Below, piece after piece: positions 17,359 through 27,000 of a stretch of 64,000 nucleotides of DNA. Source of the stretch: Rhodovulum steppense (GTDB lineage: Bacteria > Pseudomonadota > Alphaproteobacteria > Rhodobacterales > Rhodobacteraceae); assembly GCF_004339675.1 (NCBI RefSeq), contig NZ_SLVM01000002.1, positions 124,001 through 188,000 of the forward strand, read 5' to 3'. The position numbers were made by a program, and so were the translations under genes. The stretch's first letter is position 1, and every line of letters begins with the position of its first letter. The notes beneath the pieces are model-generated. The model was not told where the DNA came from. It searched no databases and saw only the letters and a program-made list of their open reading frames with translations.

Positions 17359-19293
17359 TTGACCAACCGTCCCCATACGCCGCTGCTCGACCGCGTCACC
17401 AGCCCGACCGACCTCAAGGGCCTGTCCGATGCCGAGCTGATCCAGCTGGCCGATGAATTGCGGCAGGAAACCGTTTCCGCCGTGTCCGAGACCGGCGGGC
17501 ATCTGGGCGCGGGGCTGGGCGTGGTCGAACTGACCGTGGCGCTGCATGCGGTCTTCGACACGCCGCGCGACCGGCTGATCTGGGATGTCAGCCATCAATG
17601 CTATCCGCACAAGATCCTGACCGGACGGCGCGACCGCATCCGCACCCTGCGCCAGAAGGACGGGCTGGCGGGCTTCTGCAAGATGAAGGAAAGCGAATAC
17701 GACGCCTTCGGCGCGGGCCATTCCTCGACCTCGATCTCGGCCGCGCTGGGCTACGCGGTCTCGCGCGACCTGGGCAGCGCGCCCGAGGCGGGCGTGGGCG
17801 ACGCCATCGCCGTGATCGGCGACGGGGCGCTGTCGGCGGGCATGGCCTACGAGGCGCTGAACCATGCCGGTCACCTCAAGACGCGGCTGTTCGTGATCCT
17901 GAACGACAACGAGATGTCCATCGCGCCGCCGGTGGGGGCGATGTCGACCTACCTCAACCGGCTATACGCAGGCGCACCCTTCCAGGAGTTCAAGTCGCTG
18001 GCCAAGGGCGCGGTCGGTTTCCTGCCGCAACCCTTCCAGGAAGGCGCCAAGCGCGCCAAGGACCTGATCAAGCATGTCACCGTCGGCGGCACGCTGTTCG
18101 AGGAACTGGGCTTCTCCTATGTCGGCCCGGTCGATGGCCACGATCTGGACCAGCTTCTGCCGATCCTGCGCACGGTCAAGGCCCGCGCCACCGGGCCGAT
18201 GCTGATCCATGTCATCACGAAAAAGGGCAAGGGCTACGCCCCTGCGGAAAACGCGCCCGATTGCGGGCATGGCGTCTCGAAATTCGACGTGGCGACCGGC
18301 GAGCAGGTCAAGACGCCTGCAAACGCGCCCAGCTATACCAAGGTCTTCGCCAACGCCCTGATCGCCGAGGCGCGGACCGATCGCAAGGTCGTCGCCGTGA
18401 CCGCCGCCATGCCGGACGGCACCGGGCTGAACCTCTTTGCCGAACGCTTCCCCGAACGCAGCTTCGACGTGGGCATCGCCGAACAGCATGCCGTGACCTT
18501 CTGCGCCGGGCTGGCGGCGGGCGGGCAGAAACCCTTCTGCGCGATCTACTCGACCTTCCTGCAACGGGGCTATGACCAGATCGTGCATGACGTGGCGATC
18601 CAGCGGCTGCCCGTGCGCTTCGCCATCGACCGGGCGGGGCTGGTGGGGGCCGACGGGCCGACCCATGCGGGCGCCTATGACACCGCGTTTCTGGCGAACC
18701 TGCCCGGTTTCGTGGTGATGGCCGCCGCGGACGAGGCCGAACTGGTGCATATGGTGGCAACCGCCGTCGCGCATGAAGAGGGGCCGATTTCCTTCCGCTT
18801 CCCCCGCGGCGAGGGGGTGGGCGTCGACCTGCCCGAAAAGGGCACCCCGCTGGAGATCGGCAAGGGCCGCATCATCGCCGAGGGCGAGCGCGTGGCGCTG
18901 CTGAATTTCGGCGCCCGGCTGAAGGAGGTGCGCGAGGCGGCGCAGGCGCTCTCCGCCCATGGCATCCGCCCCACTATCGCGGATGCCCGCTTCGCCAAGC
19001 CGCTGGACGAGGACATGATCCTGCGCCTCGCGCGCGAGCACGAGGCCGTCATCACCATCGAGGAGGGCGCGCTGGGCGGCTTCGGCAGCCATGTCGCGCA
19101 GCTTTACGCCGAGAAGGGCGTGTTCGACCGCGGGCTGAAATTCCGCGCGATGATGCTGCCCGACATCTTCATCGACCAGGCCAACCCCGCCGACATGTAT
19201 GCGGTCGCCCGCCTGAACGCCCGCGATATCGAGACCAGGGTGATCGAGGTTCTGGGCGCCTCCGGGGCGGCGATGCGGCAGGCCGGGGCCTAA
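17359..19293 (+). CDS. dxs: 1-deoxy-D-xylulose-5-phosphate synthase
   Basis: Thiamine-diphosphate enzyme of 644 residues that joins pyruvate and glyceraldehyde 3-phosphate, the first step of the MEP isoprenoid pathway. Motifs: [28 protein letters not shown], the ThDP/Mg motif [18 protein letters not shown], and the transketolase pyrimidine domain ([28 protein letters not shown]). The start is TTG 17359 with AAAGGA 8 bases upstream, giving the family N-terminus [12 protein letters not shown]. It ends in a 4-bp tail-to-tail overlap with aroC. Confidence 0.95.
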   Translation: MTNRPHTPLLDRVTSPTDLKGLSDAELIQLADELRQETVSAVSETGGHLGAGLGVVELTVALHAVFDTPRDRLIWDVSHQCYPHKILTGRRDRIRTLRQKDGLAGFCKMKESEYDAFGAGHSSTSISAALGYAVSRDLGSAPEAGVGDAIAVIGDGALSAGMAYEALNHAGHLKTRLFVILNDNEMSIAPPVGAMSTYLNRLYAGAPFQEFKSLAKGAVGFLPQPFQEGAKRAKDLIKHVTVGGTLFEELGFSYVGPVDGHDLDQLLPILRTVKARATGPMLIHVITKKGKGYAPAENAPDCGHGVSKFDVATGEQVKTPANAPSYTKVFANALIAEARTDRKVVAVTAAMPDGTGLNLFAERFPERSFDVGIAEQHAVTFCAGLAAGGQKPFCAIYSTFLQRGYDQIVHDVAIQRLPVRFAIDRAGLVGADGPTHAGAYDTAFLANLPGFVVMAAADEAELVHMVATAVAHEEGPISFRFPRGEGVGVDLPEKGTPLEIGKGRIIAEGERVALLNFGARLKEVREAAQALSAHGIRPTIADARFAKPLDEDMILRLAREHEAVITIEEGALGGFGSHVAQLYAEKGVFDRGLKFRAMMLPDIFIDQANPADMYAVARLNARDIETRVIEVLGASGAAMRQAGA

Positions 19294-20393
19294 CCGATAA
19301 GGCCACGCACCCCGCCGGTCTGGCCCCGGTCCAGCAGCAGGTGGTCCAGGATCACGCAGGCCATCATCGCCTCGCCCACCGGCACGGCGCGGATGCCGAC
19401 ACAAGGGTCATGGCGGCCCTTGGTGACGATCTGGGTTTCCTCGCCCGCCCGGGTGATCGTGCGCCGCGGCGTCAGGATCGACGAGGTCGGCTTGACGGCA
19501 AAGCGCACCACCACGTCCTGCCCGGTCGAGATGCCCCCCAGGATCCCGCCCGCATGGTTCGACGCATAGACCGGCTGGCCATCCGCGCCCGGCGTGATCT
19601 CGTCGGCATTCTCGACGCCGGTCAGCGCGGCGGCCGCCATGCCCGCGCCGATCTCGACGCCCTTGACGGCATTGATGCTCATCATCGCGGCGGCCAGATC
19701 GCTGTCGAGCTTGCCATAGACCGGCGCGCCCAGACCGGCGGGCACGCCCTGCGCCACCACCTCGACCACCGCACCGACAGAATTGCCCGACTTGCGCATC
19801 TCGTCCAGATAGGTGGCCCAGTCCTCGGCCGTCCGGGCATCGGGGCACCAGAACGGATTCGCCTCGATCTCGGCCCAGTCGAATCGTTCGCGGTCGATCA
19901 GATGCGGCCCCATCTGCACCATGTAGCCGGTGATCCGAATTTCGGGCGCCAGCACCCCCAGCACCGCGCGCGCCACGCCGCCCGCGGCCACCCGCGCCGC
20001 GGTTTCGCGCGCCGAGGACCGCCCCCCGCCACGCGGATCGCGGATGCCGTATTTCTGCCAATAGGTGATGTCCGCGTGTCCCGGTCGGAACGCCTGGGCG
20101 ATGTCGCCGTAATCCTTCGACCGCTGGTCGGTGTTGCGGATCATCAGCTGGATCGGCGTGCCGGTGGTCCGCCCCTCGAACATGCCCGACAGGATTTCCA
20201 CCGCATCGGGTTCCTGGCGCTGGGTCGTGAACCGGTTCTGCCCCGGCCTGCGCCGGTCCAGCCAGTGCTGTAGCATCCCCTCGTCCAGCGCCACGCCCGG
20301 CGGGCAGCCATCGACGGTCGCCCCCAGCGCGGGCCCGTGGCTTTCGCCCCAGGTGGTGACGCGGAACAGGTGGCCGAAACTGTTCAGGCTCAT
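19290..20393 (-). CDS. aroC: Chorismate synthase
   Basis: FMN-dependent last step of the shikimate pathway (EPSP to chorismate), 367 residues. It carries the family signatures [21 protein letters not shown] (signature 1), [22 protein letters not shown] (signature 2) and the C-terminal [24 protein letters not shown] precedes the ATG. Its TAG shares bases with the TAA of dxs on the other strand. The 5' end faces the TPP riboswitch unit. Confidence 0.96.
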   Translation of the reverse strand: MSLNSFGHLFRVTTWGESHGPALGATVDGCPPGVALDEGMLQHWLDRRRPGQNRFTTQRQEPDAVEILSGMFEGRTTGTPIQLMIRNTDQRSKDYGDIAQAFRPGHADITYWQKYGIRDPRGGGRSSARETAARVAAGGVARAVLGVLAPEIRITGYMVQMGPHLIDRERFDWAEIEANPFWCPDARTAEDWATYLDEMRKSGNSVGAVVEVVAQGVPAGLGAPVYGKLDSDLAAAMMSINAVKGVEIGAGMAAAALTGVENADEITPGADGQPVYASNHAGGILGGISTGQDVVVRFAVKPTSSILTPRRTITRAGEETQIVTKGRHDPCVGIRAVPVGEAMMACVILDHLLLDRGQTGGVRGLIG

Positions 20394-20492
20394 GCGGGCT
20401 CTCCTTCTGGCGCGTCCGGCATAGCGGGCGGGCGCCGCCCCCTCAAGAGCTTTGCCTTGCGGGAAGGGCCGCGGGGCGCTAGCGTCGGGTTT

Positions 20493-20580
20493 ACCTCGGG
20501 GTGCCCCGTCATGGGGCTGAGATGCGGAAAGGCCCGCGAACCCGTCGAACCTGACCCGGTTAGAACCGGCGGAGGGAAGG
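20493..20580 (+). promoter_or_regulatory. TPP riboswitch (THI element)
   Basis: The conserved thi-box is read directly: CTCGGGGTGCCCC (P1/P2 5' side), GGGCTGAGATGCGG, GAACCCGTCGAACCTGACC and GGTTAGAACCGGCGGAGGG. These are the invariant CUGAGA and ACCUGAnnnGGnUnAnnCnnGCGnAGGGA elements of the thiamine pyrophosphate aptamer. It lies 50 bp upstream of thiB. Downstream CCTCC (20592-20596) can pair either with GGAGG at the aptamer end (20571-20575) or with the thiB ribosome binding site GGAGG (20622-20626), so translational repression by TPP is the likely mechanism. Confidence 0.95.
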
Positions 20581-20632
20581 TGACTGGACAACCTCCACCC
20601 TTGCCCGACCGCCCCGCAAACGGAGGATGACC

Positions 20633-21622
20633 ATGCGACTGCCGCTCATCGCCGCGGGGATTCTGTGCGCCACGACCGCCGTGGCCGAGACCCCCGTGCT
20701 GACCGTCTATACCTATGACAGCTTCATCTCGGACTGGGGGCCCGGTCCGCAGATCGAAACCGCGTTCGAGGCCATCTGCGGCTGCGACCTGCGCCTTGTC
20801 GCGGCGGGCGATGGTGCGGCGCTTCTGGCCCGGCTGCGGCTGGAGGGTGCGCGCAGCCCGGCCGACGTGGTGCTGGGGCTCGACACCAACCTGATCGCGG
20901 CGGCCGCCGAAACCGGCCTGTTCGCGCCGCACGGGATCGCGCCGCCCGCTCTGGATCTGCCCGTCGAATGGACCGACGCGACCTTCCTGCCCTATGACTG
21001 GGGCCATTTCGCCTTCGTCTACGACAAGACCCGCCTGCCCGAACCGCCCGACAGTTTCGAGGCCCTGATCGCCGCCGAAGGCCTCAAGATCGTCATCCAG
21101 GACCCGCGCAGTTCCACCCCCGGCCTCGGCCTGCTGATGTGGGTCAAGGCCGCCCATGGCGACCGCGCGCCCCAGATCTGGGCCGGGCTGGCCCCGCGCA
21201 TCCTGACCGTGACCAAGGGCTGGTCGGAAAGCTACGGGATGTTCCTGGAGGGCGAGGCCGACATGGTGCTCAGCTACACCACCTCGCCCGCCTATCACCT
21301 GATCGCCGAGGACGACGACAGCAAGGCCGCCGCGCCCTTTGCCGAAGGCCATTACCTTCAGGTCGAGGTCGCAGGCCGCGTCGCCTCATCGGACCAGCCG
21401 GAACTGGCGCAGGATTTCCTGCGCTTCATGCTGTCGGATGCCTTCCAGTCGGTGATCCCGACGACCAACTGGATGTATCCGGCCGTGACGCCCGCGGCCG
21501 GGCTGCCCGACGGGTTTCAGACCCTGTTTCGCCCCGAAACCTCGCTTCTGCTTTCCGCGGAAAAGGCCGCGGCGGTCCGCGATACGGCCCTGGCCGAATG
21601 GCGCGACGCGCTCAGCCGCTAG
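20633..21622 (+). CDS. thiB: Thiamine ABC transporter substrate-binding protein
   Basis: Periplasmic binding protein of 329 residues with a Sec signal peptide ([18 protein letters not shown], cleaved near 18-19). The ThiB family hallmarks are the [21 protein letters not shown] opening, the LGLDTN segment and the SYTTSPAYH loop. It captures thiamine or its phosphates for ThiPQ. Of two ATGs (20627, 20633) the second is preferred: GGAGG sits 6 bases before it, while the first abuts the site. It is controlled by the upstream TPP riboswitch. Confidence 0.93.
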   Translation: MRLPLIAAGILCATTAVAETPVLTVYTYDSFISDWGPGPQIETAFEAICGCDLRLVAAGDGAALLARLRLEGARSPADVVLGLDTNLIAAAAETGLFAPHGIAPPALDLPVEWTDATFLPYDWGHFAFVYDKTRLPEPPDSFEALIAAEGLKIVIQDPRSSTPGLGLLMWVKAAHGDRAPQIWAGLAPRILTVTKGWSESYGMFLEGEADMVLSYTTSPAYHLIAEDDDSKAAAPFAEGHYLQVEVAGRVASSDQPELAQDFLRFMLSDAFQSVIPTTNWMYPAVTPAAGLPDGFQTLFRPETSLLLSAEKAAAVRDTALAEWRDALSR

Positions 21623-23169
21623 GGCGCGCGCTGCCCGCGGGGCTGGCCGCGGCGGGCGCGATGCTGGGGCTGAGCCTCGGCACGCTGGCCGCGGTCGCCT
21701 GGCGGGCCGAGGGCACATCGACGCTTGGCCCCGCAGATTGGGCGGCAGTGCGCTTTACGCTGACCCAGGCGCTGCTGTCGGCGGCGCTGAGCGTCGCGCT
21801 GGCCGTGCCGGTGGCGCGCGCGCTGGCCCGGCGGCAATTTTCGGGCCGCGCGCTGCTGATCGCCCTGCTCGGCGCGCCCTTCATCCTGCCGGTGATCGTC
21901 GCGGTCATCGGGCTTCTGGCGGTGTTCGGGCGCAGCGGGCTGATCTCGCAGGCACTGGCGCCGCTGGGCCTTGGCCCCATCGACATCTACGGGCTGGGCG
22001 GCGTGGTGCTGGCGCATGTGTTCTTCAACCTGCCGCTGGCAACGCGGCTGATCCTGCAAGGCTGGCTTGCGATCCCGGCCGAACGGTTCCGGCTGGCGGC
22101 CTCGCTTGGCTTTACTGCGCGCGATGTGGCGCGGCGGCTGGAATGGCCGATGCTGCGCAGCGTGCTGCCCGGCGCCTTCCTCGTGATCTTCCTGATCTGC
22201 ATGACCAGTTTCGCCGTGGCCCTGACACTGGGCGGCGGACCGCGGGCGACGACGGTGGAGCTGGCGATCTACCAGGCGTTCCGGTTCGAATTCGACCTGG
22301 GCCGCGCCGCCCTGCTGTCGCTGATCCAGGTCGCGCTTTGCGCAGGCGCGGCCGCGCTGGCCTTTGCGGTGACGGTGCCGGGCGGGTTCGGCGCGGGGCT
22401 CGACCGGCCGCTGACGCGCCGGGATGCCGGTGGGCCGGGGCTGCGGCTGCTGGACGGGCTGTGGATCGGGCTTGCCGCGCTGTTCCTGCTGGTGCCGCTG
22501 GGAATGATCGTGGCGCGCGGGCTTGCCGGTATCCTCGATCTGCCCCCCTCCGTGTGGCAGGCCGCAGGGCGCTCGCTGGCGGTGGCGCTGGGCTCGGCGG
22601 CGCTGACGCTGATTCTGGCCCTGCCGATGGCGCTGGCGGCGGTGCGGCTGGGCGGGCTGCGCGGGGCAGCCTTGCAGGCTGCGGGGCTGATGGCGATTGC
22701 CGCCTCGCCGCTGATGATGGGCACCGGGCTGTTCATCCTGCTCTTTCCACTGGCCGATCCGGTCGCGCTGGCGCTGCCGCTGACCGCGCTGGTGAATGCG
22801 GCGATGAGCCTGCCCTTCGCCCTGCGCGCCCTGACCCCCGCCGTGGCCGAGGCCGAGGCTGGCTTTGGCCGGCTTGCCGACAGCCTGGGCCTGCGCGGCA
22901 CCGCCCGGCTGCGGCTGGTGCTGCTGCCCCGGCTGCGGCGGCCCATCGGCTTCACGCTGGGGCTGTCCGCGGCGCTCTCGATGGGCGATCTGGGCGTCAT
23001 CGCCCTGTTTGCCGATCCGGGCCAGGCCACGCTGCCCTTGCAGCTCTACCGGCTGATGGCCGCCTACCGGATGGAGGCGGCGGCGGGCGCGGCACTTCTG
23101 CTGCTGGCGCTCAGCCTGGGGCTGTTCTGGATCTTCGACCGCGGAGGGCGCGTCAATGCTGAGGCTTGA
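21598..23169 (+). CDS. thiP: Thiamine ABC transporter permease
   Basis: The 523-residue inner-membrane protein has two fused BPD_transp_1 permease halves and about 12 hydrophobic helices, as in ThiP. Each half carries an EAA-type ATPase-contact loop (ERFRLAASLGFTARDVARRLEWP; AEAGFGRLADSLGLRGTARLRLVLLP). The start is placed at ATG 21598, inside the 3' end of thiB (25-bp overlap), because it gives an N-terminal cytoplasmic tail before helix 1. The alternative ATG at 21661 falls within the first helix. It overlaps thiQ by 14 bp. Confidence 0.92.
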   Translation: MARRAQPLGRALPAGLAAAGAMLGLSLGTLAAVAWRAEGTSTLGPADWAAVRFTLTQALLSAALSVALAVPVARALARRQFSGRALLIALLGAPFILPVIVAVIGLLAVFGRSGLISQALAPLGLGPIDIYGLGGVVLAHVFFNLPLATRLILQGWLAIPAERFRLAASLGFTARDVARRLEWPMLRSVLPGAFLVIFLICMTSFAVALTLGGGPRATTVELAIYQAFRFEFDLGRAALLSLIQVALCAGAAALAFAVTVPGGFGAGLDRPLTRRDAGGPGLRLLDGLWIGLAALFLLVPLGMIVARGLAGILDLPPSVWQAAGRSLAVALGSAALTLILALPMALAAVRLGGLRGAALQAAGLMAIAASPLMMGTGLFILLFPLADPVALALPLTALVNAAMSLPFALRALTPAVAEAEAGFGRLADSLGLRGTARLRLVLLPRLRRPIGFTLGLSAALSMGDLGVIALFADPGQATLPLQLYRLMAAYRMEAAAGAALLLLALSLGLFWIFDRGGRVNAEA

Positions 23170-23848
23170 GCGGCTGGGAATCGTTCAGGGCGCGTTCCGC
23201 CTCTCGGCCGACCTCGCCATCGAGACCGGCAGGATCATCGCGCTGCTCGGCCCTTCGGGTGCCGGGAAATCCACGCTTCTCGACGTGATTGCGGGCTTCC
23301 TGCCGCCGACATCGGGCCGGGTGCTGTGGAATGATGCCGATCTCGCCCCGCTGCCGCCGGGCGCGCGGCCGGTCTCGATGCTGTTCCAGGACAACAACCT
23401 CTTTCCGCATCTAAGCGCCGCGCAGAATGTCGGCCTTGGCCTGCGCCCCGACCTGCGGCTGTCCGCCGATCAACGCAGCGCGGTCGATCTGGCATTGACC
23501 CGGGTCGGGCTGGAAGGCCTGGGCGCGCGCAAGCCTGCGGAACTGTCGGGCGGACAGCGCAGCCGGGTGGCGCTCGCGCGGATGCTGCTGCGCGGCCGCC
23601 CGCTGATGCTGCTGGACGAGCCCTTCGCCGCGCTTGGCCCCGCGCTCAAGGCCGAGATGCTGGGGCTGGTCGCGGAACTGGCCCGGGAAACCGGCGCAAC
23701 GGTCCTGCTGGTGACGCACGACCCGGCCGATGCAGGCGCCATTGCAGACGAGACCGTTCTTGTTGCCGACGGGATCGCCCATCCCCCGCGCCCGACCCGC
23801 GCGCTTCTGGCCGACCCGCCCGCGGCGCTGCGTGCCTATCTGGGCTGA
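23156..23848 (+). CDS. thiQ: Thiamine ABC transporter ATP-binding protein
   Basis: ABC ATPase of 230 residues that powers ThiBP import: Walker A GPSGAGKST (32-40), Q-loop MLFQDNNLFPHL, signature LSGGQRSRVALAR, Walker B LMLLDEPFAALGP and switch histidine VTHD. The DNNLFPHL Q-loop is typical of ThiQ. It completes the riboswitch-controlled thiBPQ operon and is followed by two strong hairpins. Confidence 0.94.
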   Translation: MLRLERLGIVQGAFRLSADLAIETGRIIALLGPSGAGKSTLLDVIAGFLPPTSGRVLWNDADLAPLPPGARPVSMLFQDNNLFPHLSAAQNVGLGLRPDLRLSADQRSAVDLALTRVGLEGLGARKPAELSGGQRSRVALARMLLRGRPLMLLDEPFAALGPALKAEMLGLVAELARETGATVLLVTHDPADAGAIADETVLVADGIAHPPRPTRALLADPPAALRAYLG

Positions 23849-23887
23849 CCCTTTCGCTTCTTCTGGCCGGAAATATCCTCGGGGGGT

Positions 23888-23910
23888 CCGGGGGGCAGAC
23901 GGCCCCCCGG
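23888..23910. repeat. GC-rich hairpin downstream of thiQ
   Basis: CCGGGGGG (23888-23895) pairs with CCCCCCGG (23903-23910) around a 7-base loop. It lies 40 bp after the thiQ stop and 28 bp before the bidirectional terminator. The G6/C6 tracts make a very stable stem with no T run. It may pause transcription or protect the mRNA end. Confidence 0.5.
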
Positions 23911-23937
23911 CCTCCGCCAGGGGGCCAGGCACAACGA

Positions 23938-23963
23938 AAAACGCGCCCCGGGGGGCGCGTTTT
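23938..23963. terminator. Bidirectional terminator between thiQ and petC
   Basis: AAAACGCGCCCC (23938-23949) is complementary to GGGGCGCGTTTT (23952-23963). The T4 after the stem on the plus strand and the matching T run on the minus strand allow termination of both convergent units, thiBPQ from the left and petABC from the right. It ends 19 bp before the petC stop. Confidence 0.8.
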
Positions 23964-23982
23964 CCTTCCGATCCGGACGGGA

Positions 23983-24771
23983 TCAGATCTGTTTCTTGGG
24001 CTTGTAGGGCGCCCAGAGACGCTTGTTCGTCAGGTAGAGCAAAACCGTCAGCACCGTGAGGAACATGACCGAGACGAAACCCGCCTGCTTGCGCGCCATC
24101 AGATGCGGCTCTGCCGCCCACATCAGGAAGGCCGCGACGTCCTTTGCCTCCTGACGCATGGTGGCCTCGGTGCCGTCGGCATAGAAGACATCATCCCCAT
24201 AGAGGATCGGGGCCATGCTGCTCCAGTTGTCGGGGAAGACCTCGTTGTAGTAGAAGAACGACCCCGCCTCTTCCTTCATGTCATCGGTAAAGGATTGCAG
24301 GTAGGTGGCGATGTATTCCGCGCCGCCCATGCCCTTGAAGAGCTGGTTGAGCCCGGTGCCATGCGGCCCATGGAACCCAGCACGCGCCTTGGCCATCAGG
24401 CTGAGATCGGGCGCGTTGGGATCCATCGACGCGGGGAAATGGTCGGTCGGCTTGGCCGGCCGCCAGTCTTCCAGTTCCTCGTCGAAGACCTCGAAGGTCT
24501 CGGCGTAGTCGCGCATCGCCTCGTCGCTGAGGCTTGGACCGCCCGGATCGGCCAGCGTCCGGAAGGCCACCAGTTCCAGCCCGTGGCAGGCCGAGCAGAT
24601 CTCGGTATAGACCTGCAGGCCGCGTTGCAACTGGGCCTGGTCGTAGCGGCCGAAGGGACCCTCGAACGAGAAGTCGTAATCGGTCACATTGGCCCCGCCG
24701 CCGGCGGCGAGGGCGCCGCCCGCCCCAAGCGTCAGGGCGGTCAGCGCGGTGATCGTGAGTTTCTTGAACAT
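23983..24771 (-). CDS. petC: Cytochrome c1 (bc1 complex)
   Basis: Membrane-anchored c-type cytochrome of 262 residues. A signal peptide (1-21) is followed by heme motif C59-S-A-C62-H63, the likely axial methionine in SSMAPIL (Met186) and one C-terminal transmembrane anchor (about 230-248) ending in a basic tail. It takes electrons from the Rieske protein and passes them to a soluble or membrane cytochrome c. Last gene of petABC. The same frame is open far upstream, but 24771 gives the signal peptide and lies 17 bp after petB. Confidence 0.96.
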   Translation of the reverse strand: MFKKLTITALTALTLGAGGALAAGGGANVTDYDFSFEGPFGRYDQAQLQRGLQVYTEICSACHGLELVAFRTLADPGGPSLSDEAMRDYAETFEVFDEELEDWRPAKPTDHFPASMDPNAPDLSLMAKARAGFHGPHGTGLNQLFKGMGGAEYIATYLQSFTDDMKEEAGSFFYYNEVFPDNWSSMAPILYGDDVFYADGTEATMRQEAKDVAAFLMWAAEPHLMARKQAGFVSVMFLTVLTVLLYLTNKRLWAPYKPKKQI

Positions 24772-24788
24772 TCTTCCGATCCCTTCTC

Positions 24789-26132
24789 TCACTCGGCCGG
24801 GCTGGGGGCGGCCTTGCCGCTGGCCGCGCCATCGCCGTAGTGGGCGTTGAAGTCTTCCTCGATGGTCTCGGGCTGGGGCAGCGGCTTCTCGATCACGCCC
24901 AGCACCGGCAGCACCACCAGGAAGAAGGCGAACCAGATGACCGAACCGATCAGTGCGACGGTCGGGTAGATGCCCTCGGCCGGCATGGCCCCCGCCCACA
25001 TCAGGACGAAGAAGTCGATGAAGAAGATCCAGAAGGCGACCTTGAACATCGGCCGGAACCGCCCCGAGCGCACGTTCGACGTGTCGAGCCAGGGCAGCAG
25101 CGCCATGACCAGGATCGAACCGAACATCGCCAGCACGCCGAAGAACTTGGCGTCGATCACGCCGAAGGACATCCAGTCGAGCAGCTGCACGGCCCAGACC
25201 TCGCCATCGAAGGCCCGCAGGATCGCGTAGAACGGCAGGAAGTACCATTCGGGCACGATATGGGTCGGCGTCACCAGCGGGTCGGCGGGGATGTAGTTGT
25301 CGGGATGGCCCAGATAGTTCGGCATGAAGCCGACGATCGCAAAGAAGATCACCAGCACCACGCCCAGCGCGAACAGGTCCTTGATCACGAAATAGGGCCA
25401 GAACGGCAGGGTGTCGCGATCGGCTTCCTCACGCGAGGTCCGGCGCACCTCGACCCCGGTGGGGTTGTTGTTGCCGGTCGTGTGGAAGGCCCAGACATGC
25501 ACGATGGACAGGCCCAGGATCACGAAGGGCAGCAGGTAGTGCAGCGAGAAGAAGCGCGTCAGCGTCGGGCTGTCCACCGCCGGGCCGCCCTGCAGCCAGA
25601 TCAGCAGCGGCTCGCCCACCCACGGGATCGCACCGAACAGGCCGGTGATCACCGTCGCGCCCCAGAACGACATCTGCCCCCAGGGCAGAACATAGCCCAT
25701 GAACGCGGTCGCCATCATCGCCAGGTAGATCAGGATGCCGATGATCCAGGTCAGTTCGCGCGGGCTCTTGTACGAGCCGTAATAGATGCCGCGGAAGATG
25801 TGCAGGTAGACCGCGACGAAGAACAGCGAGGCGCCGTTCATGTGCAGGTAGCGGATGAAATCGCCGCCATTGACGTTGCGCATGATGTGCTCGACCGAGG
25901 CGAAGGCCATGTCGGCATGCGGCACATAATGCATCGCCAGAACGATACCGGTGATGATCTGCAGCACCAGCGTGAAGAACAGCACGACGCCCCAGATCCA
26001 CATCCAGTTCAGGTTCTTCGGGGTGGGGATCATCAGGGTATCGTAGAGAAGGCCTACGATCGGCAGGCGCCGATGCAGCCACTTCTCGGAGCCCGATTTC
26101 GGCTCGTAGTGATCGTGAGGAATACCGGACAT
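24789..26132 (-). CDS. petB: Cytochrome b (bc1 complex)
   Basis: Eight-helix membrane subunit of 447 residues with quinol oxidation and quinone reduction sites. The heme ligands fall at His97/His111 and His198/His212, the same numbering as in Rhodobacter capsulatus, and the Qo-site PEWY motif is at 294-297. The C-terminal extension (PSPAE end) is typical of Rhodobacterales. It sits 11 bp downstream of petA and 17 bp upstream of petC. Confidence 0.97.
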   Translation of the reverse strand: MSGIPHDHYEPKSGSEKWLHRRLPIVGLLYDTLMIPTPKNLNWMWIWGVVLFFTLVLQIITGIVLAMHYVPHADMAFASVEHIMRNVNGGDFIRYLHMNGASLFFVAVYLHIFRGIYYGSYKSPRELTWIIGILIYLAMMATAFMGYVLPWGQMSFWGATVITGLFGAIPWVGEPLLIWLQGGPAVDSPTLTRFFSLHYLLPFVILGLSIVHVWAFHTTGNNNPTGVEVRRTSREEADRDTLPFWPYFVIKDLFALGVVLVIFFAIVGFMPNYLGHPDNYIPADPLVTPTHIVPEWYFLPFYAILRAFDGEVWAVQLLDWMSFGVIDAKFFGVLAMFGSILVMALLPWLDTSNVRSGRFRPMFKVAFWIFFIDFFVLMWAGAMPAEGIYPTVALIGSVIWFAFFLVVLPVLGVIEKPLPQPETIEEDFNAHYGDGAASGKAAPSPAE

Positions 26133-26143
26133 CGGGTGCTCCC

Positions 26144-26701
26144 TTAACCGAGTTGAATGGTCGTCTCGTCCACGAAGGACGCGACCGGGATGTACAGGTT
26201 CTCAGGCGCGGGCCCTCTGCGGATGCGCCCTGCGGAATCGTAGTGCGACCCGTGGCAGGGACAGAACCACCCGCCGTAATCACCCGACTGGTTGCCGATG
26301 GGCACACAGCCCAGATGGGTGCAGACGCCGATCATCACCAGCCAGCGCCCCTCGTCGTCCATGGCGCGGTTCTGGTCCGTGGCCTGGCCCGGCTTGTTCG
26401 GGTTGCGCGAGTCGGTATCGACCAGATCGCCAAGGGGGATCGAGCGGGCCAGTTCGATATCCTCCTGCGTGCGCAGGCGGATGAACACCGGCTTGCCAAG
26501 GAATTTCACCGTCAGCTGCTGGCCTTCGACGACCGAGGACACGTCGACCCGGATCGAGCTGAGCGCCTGGACATCGGCAGAGGGATTCATCTGGTTGATC
26601 AGCGGCCAGGTCGCCGCCCCGGCGGTCACGACACCCGCGCCCGCCGTCGCATAGTAAAGGAAATCGCGGCGGGTACCGTCGTGATCTTCTGCGTGCGACA
26701 C
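26144..26701 (-). CDS. petA: Rieske iron-sulfur protein (bc1 complex)
   Basis: The 185-residue Rieske subunit has a twin-arginine motif (TRRDFLYYA, 10-18) with a non-cleaved N-terminal anchor helix, a hinge, and the [2Fe-2S] boxes C127-T-H129-L-G-C132 and C147-P-C149-H150-G-S. It moves electrons from quinol to cytochrome c1. The start is GTG (26701-26699) with AAAGGAGA 8 bases upstream. First gene of the petABC operon. Confidence 0.97.
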   Translation of the reverse strand: MSHAEDHDGTRRDFLYYATAGAGVVTAGAATWPLINQMNPSADVQALSSIRVDVSSVVEGQQLTVKFLGKPVFIRLRTQEDIELARSIPLGDLVDTDSRNPNKPGQATDQNRAMDDEGRWLVMIGVCTHLGCVPIGNQSGDYGGWFCPCHGSHYDSAGRIRRGPAPENLYIPVASFVDETTIQLG

Positions 26702-26720
26702 GAGAAATTCTCCTTTCCAT

Positions 26721-26777
26721 GACCGGAGGTCCGGTCGGTTCGCAAACAGGCCGCAGGAAAAGCCCCGGCCTTTTTCC
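26721..26777 (-). promoter_or_regulatory. Structured petA 5' leader (two hairpins)
   Basis: Between the likely promoter and the petA ribosome binding site are two inverted repeats: GACCGG/CCGGTC (26721-26736) and GGAAAAG/CTTTTTCC (26756-26777). Both would form in the petABC transcript. Their role is unknown; mRNA stability or translation control is possible. Confidence 0.4.
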
Positions 26778-26782
26778 GGACT

Positions 26783-26811
26783 TACCTAGCCCCCGTTAAC
26801 ACTTGCGTCCA
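26783..26811 (-). promoter_or_regulatory. petA: Possible sigma-70-type promoter of petABC
   Basis: On the minus strand TGGACG (-35-like) is followed after 17 bases by TAGGTA (-10-like), placing a start site about 75 bp upstream of petA. Only the spacing and partial consensus support it. Confidence 0.3.
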
Positions 26812-26880
26812 GCGGACATAGTCGCGCAGCAAGGGGGGTGGGCCGGTCGAATTCCGGTCGACTGTCGTATACCCGGCACA

Positions 26881-26908
26881 TCTGGCCTCAGCCAGAAGAA
26901 TCTGGCTG
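26881..26908. repeat. Overlapping alternative inverted repeats between petA and GST genes
   Basis: TCTGGC-ctca-GCCAGA (26881-26896) and CAGCCAGA-agaa-TCTGGCTG (26889-26908) share the middle arm, so only one can form at a time. They lie 92 bp beyond the GST stop in its transcription direction. There is no T tract. The rest of the 299-bp petA-GST gap holds only the petA leader/promoter and a GGTCGA direct repeat near 26842-26860; no gene is seen. Confidence 0.45.
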
Positions 26909-27000
26909 CTTAGAGCGATTCTGAGACGTTCCACCGCATGCGGGACGCCCCTGCGGACGTTCCGGGCGCCCGTCTCGGCTCACGGCCTTTTTACGAGGCA

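Noticed and set aside
23849-23982. G6/C6-rich tracts between thiQ and petC considered as a REP-like repeat.
   Set aside because: No second copy was noticed elsewhere in the window. The hairpins are adequately explained as transcript-end structures.
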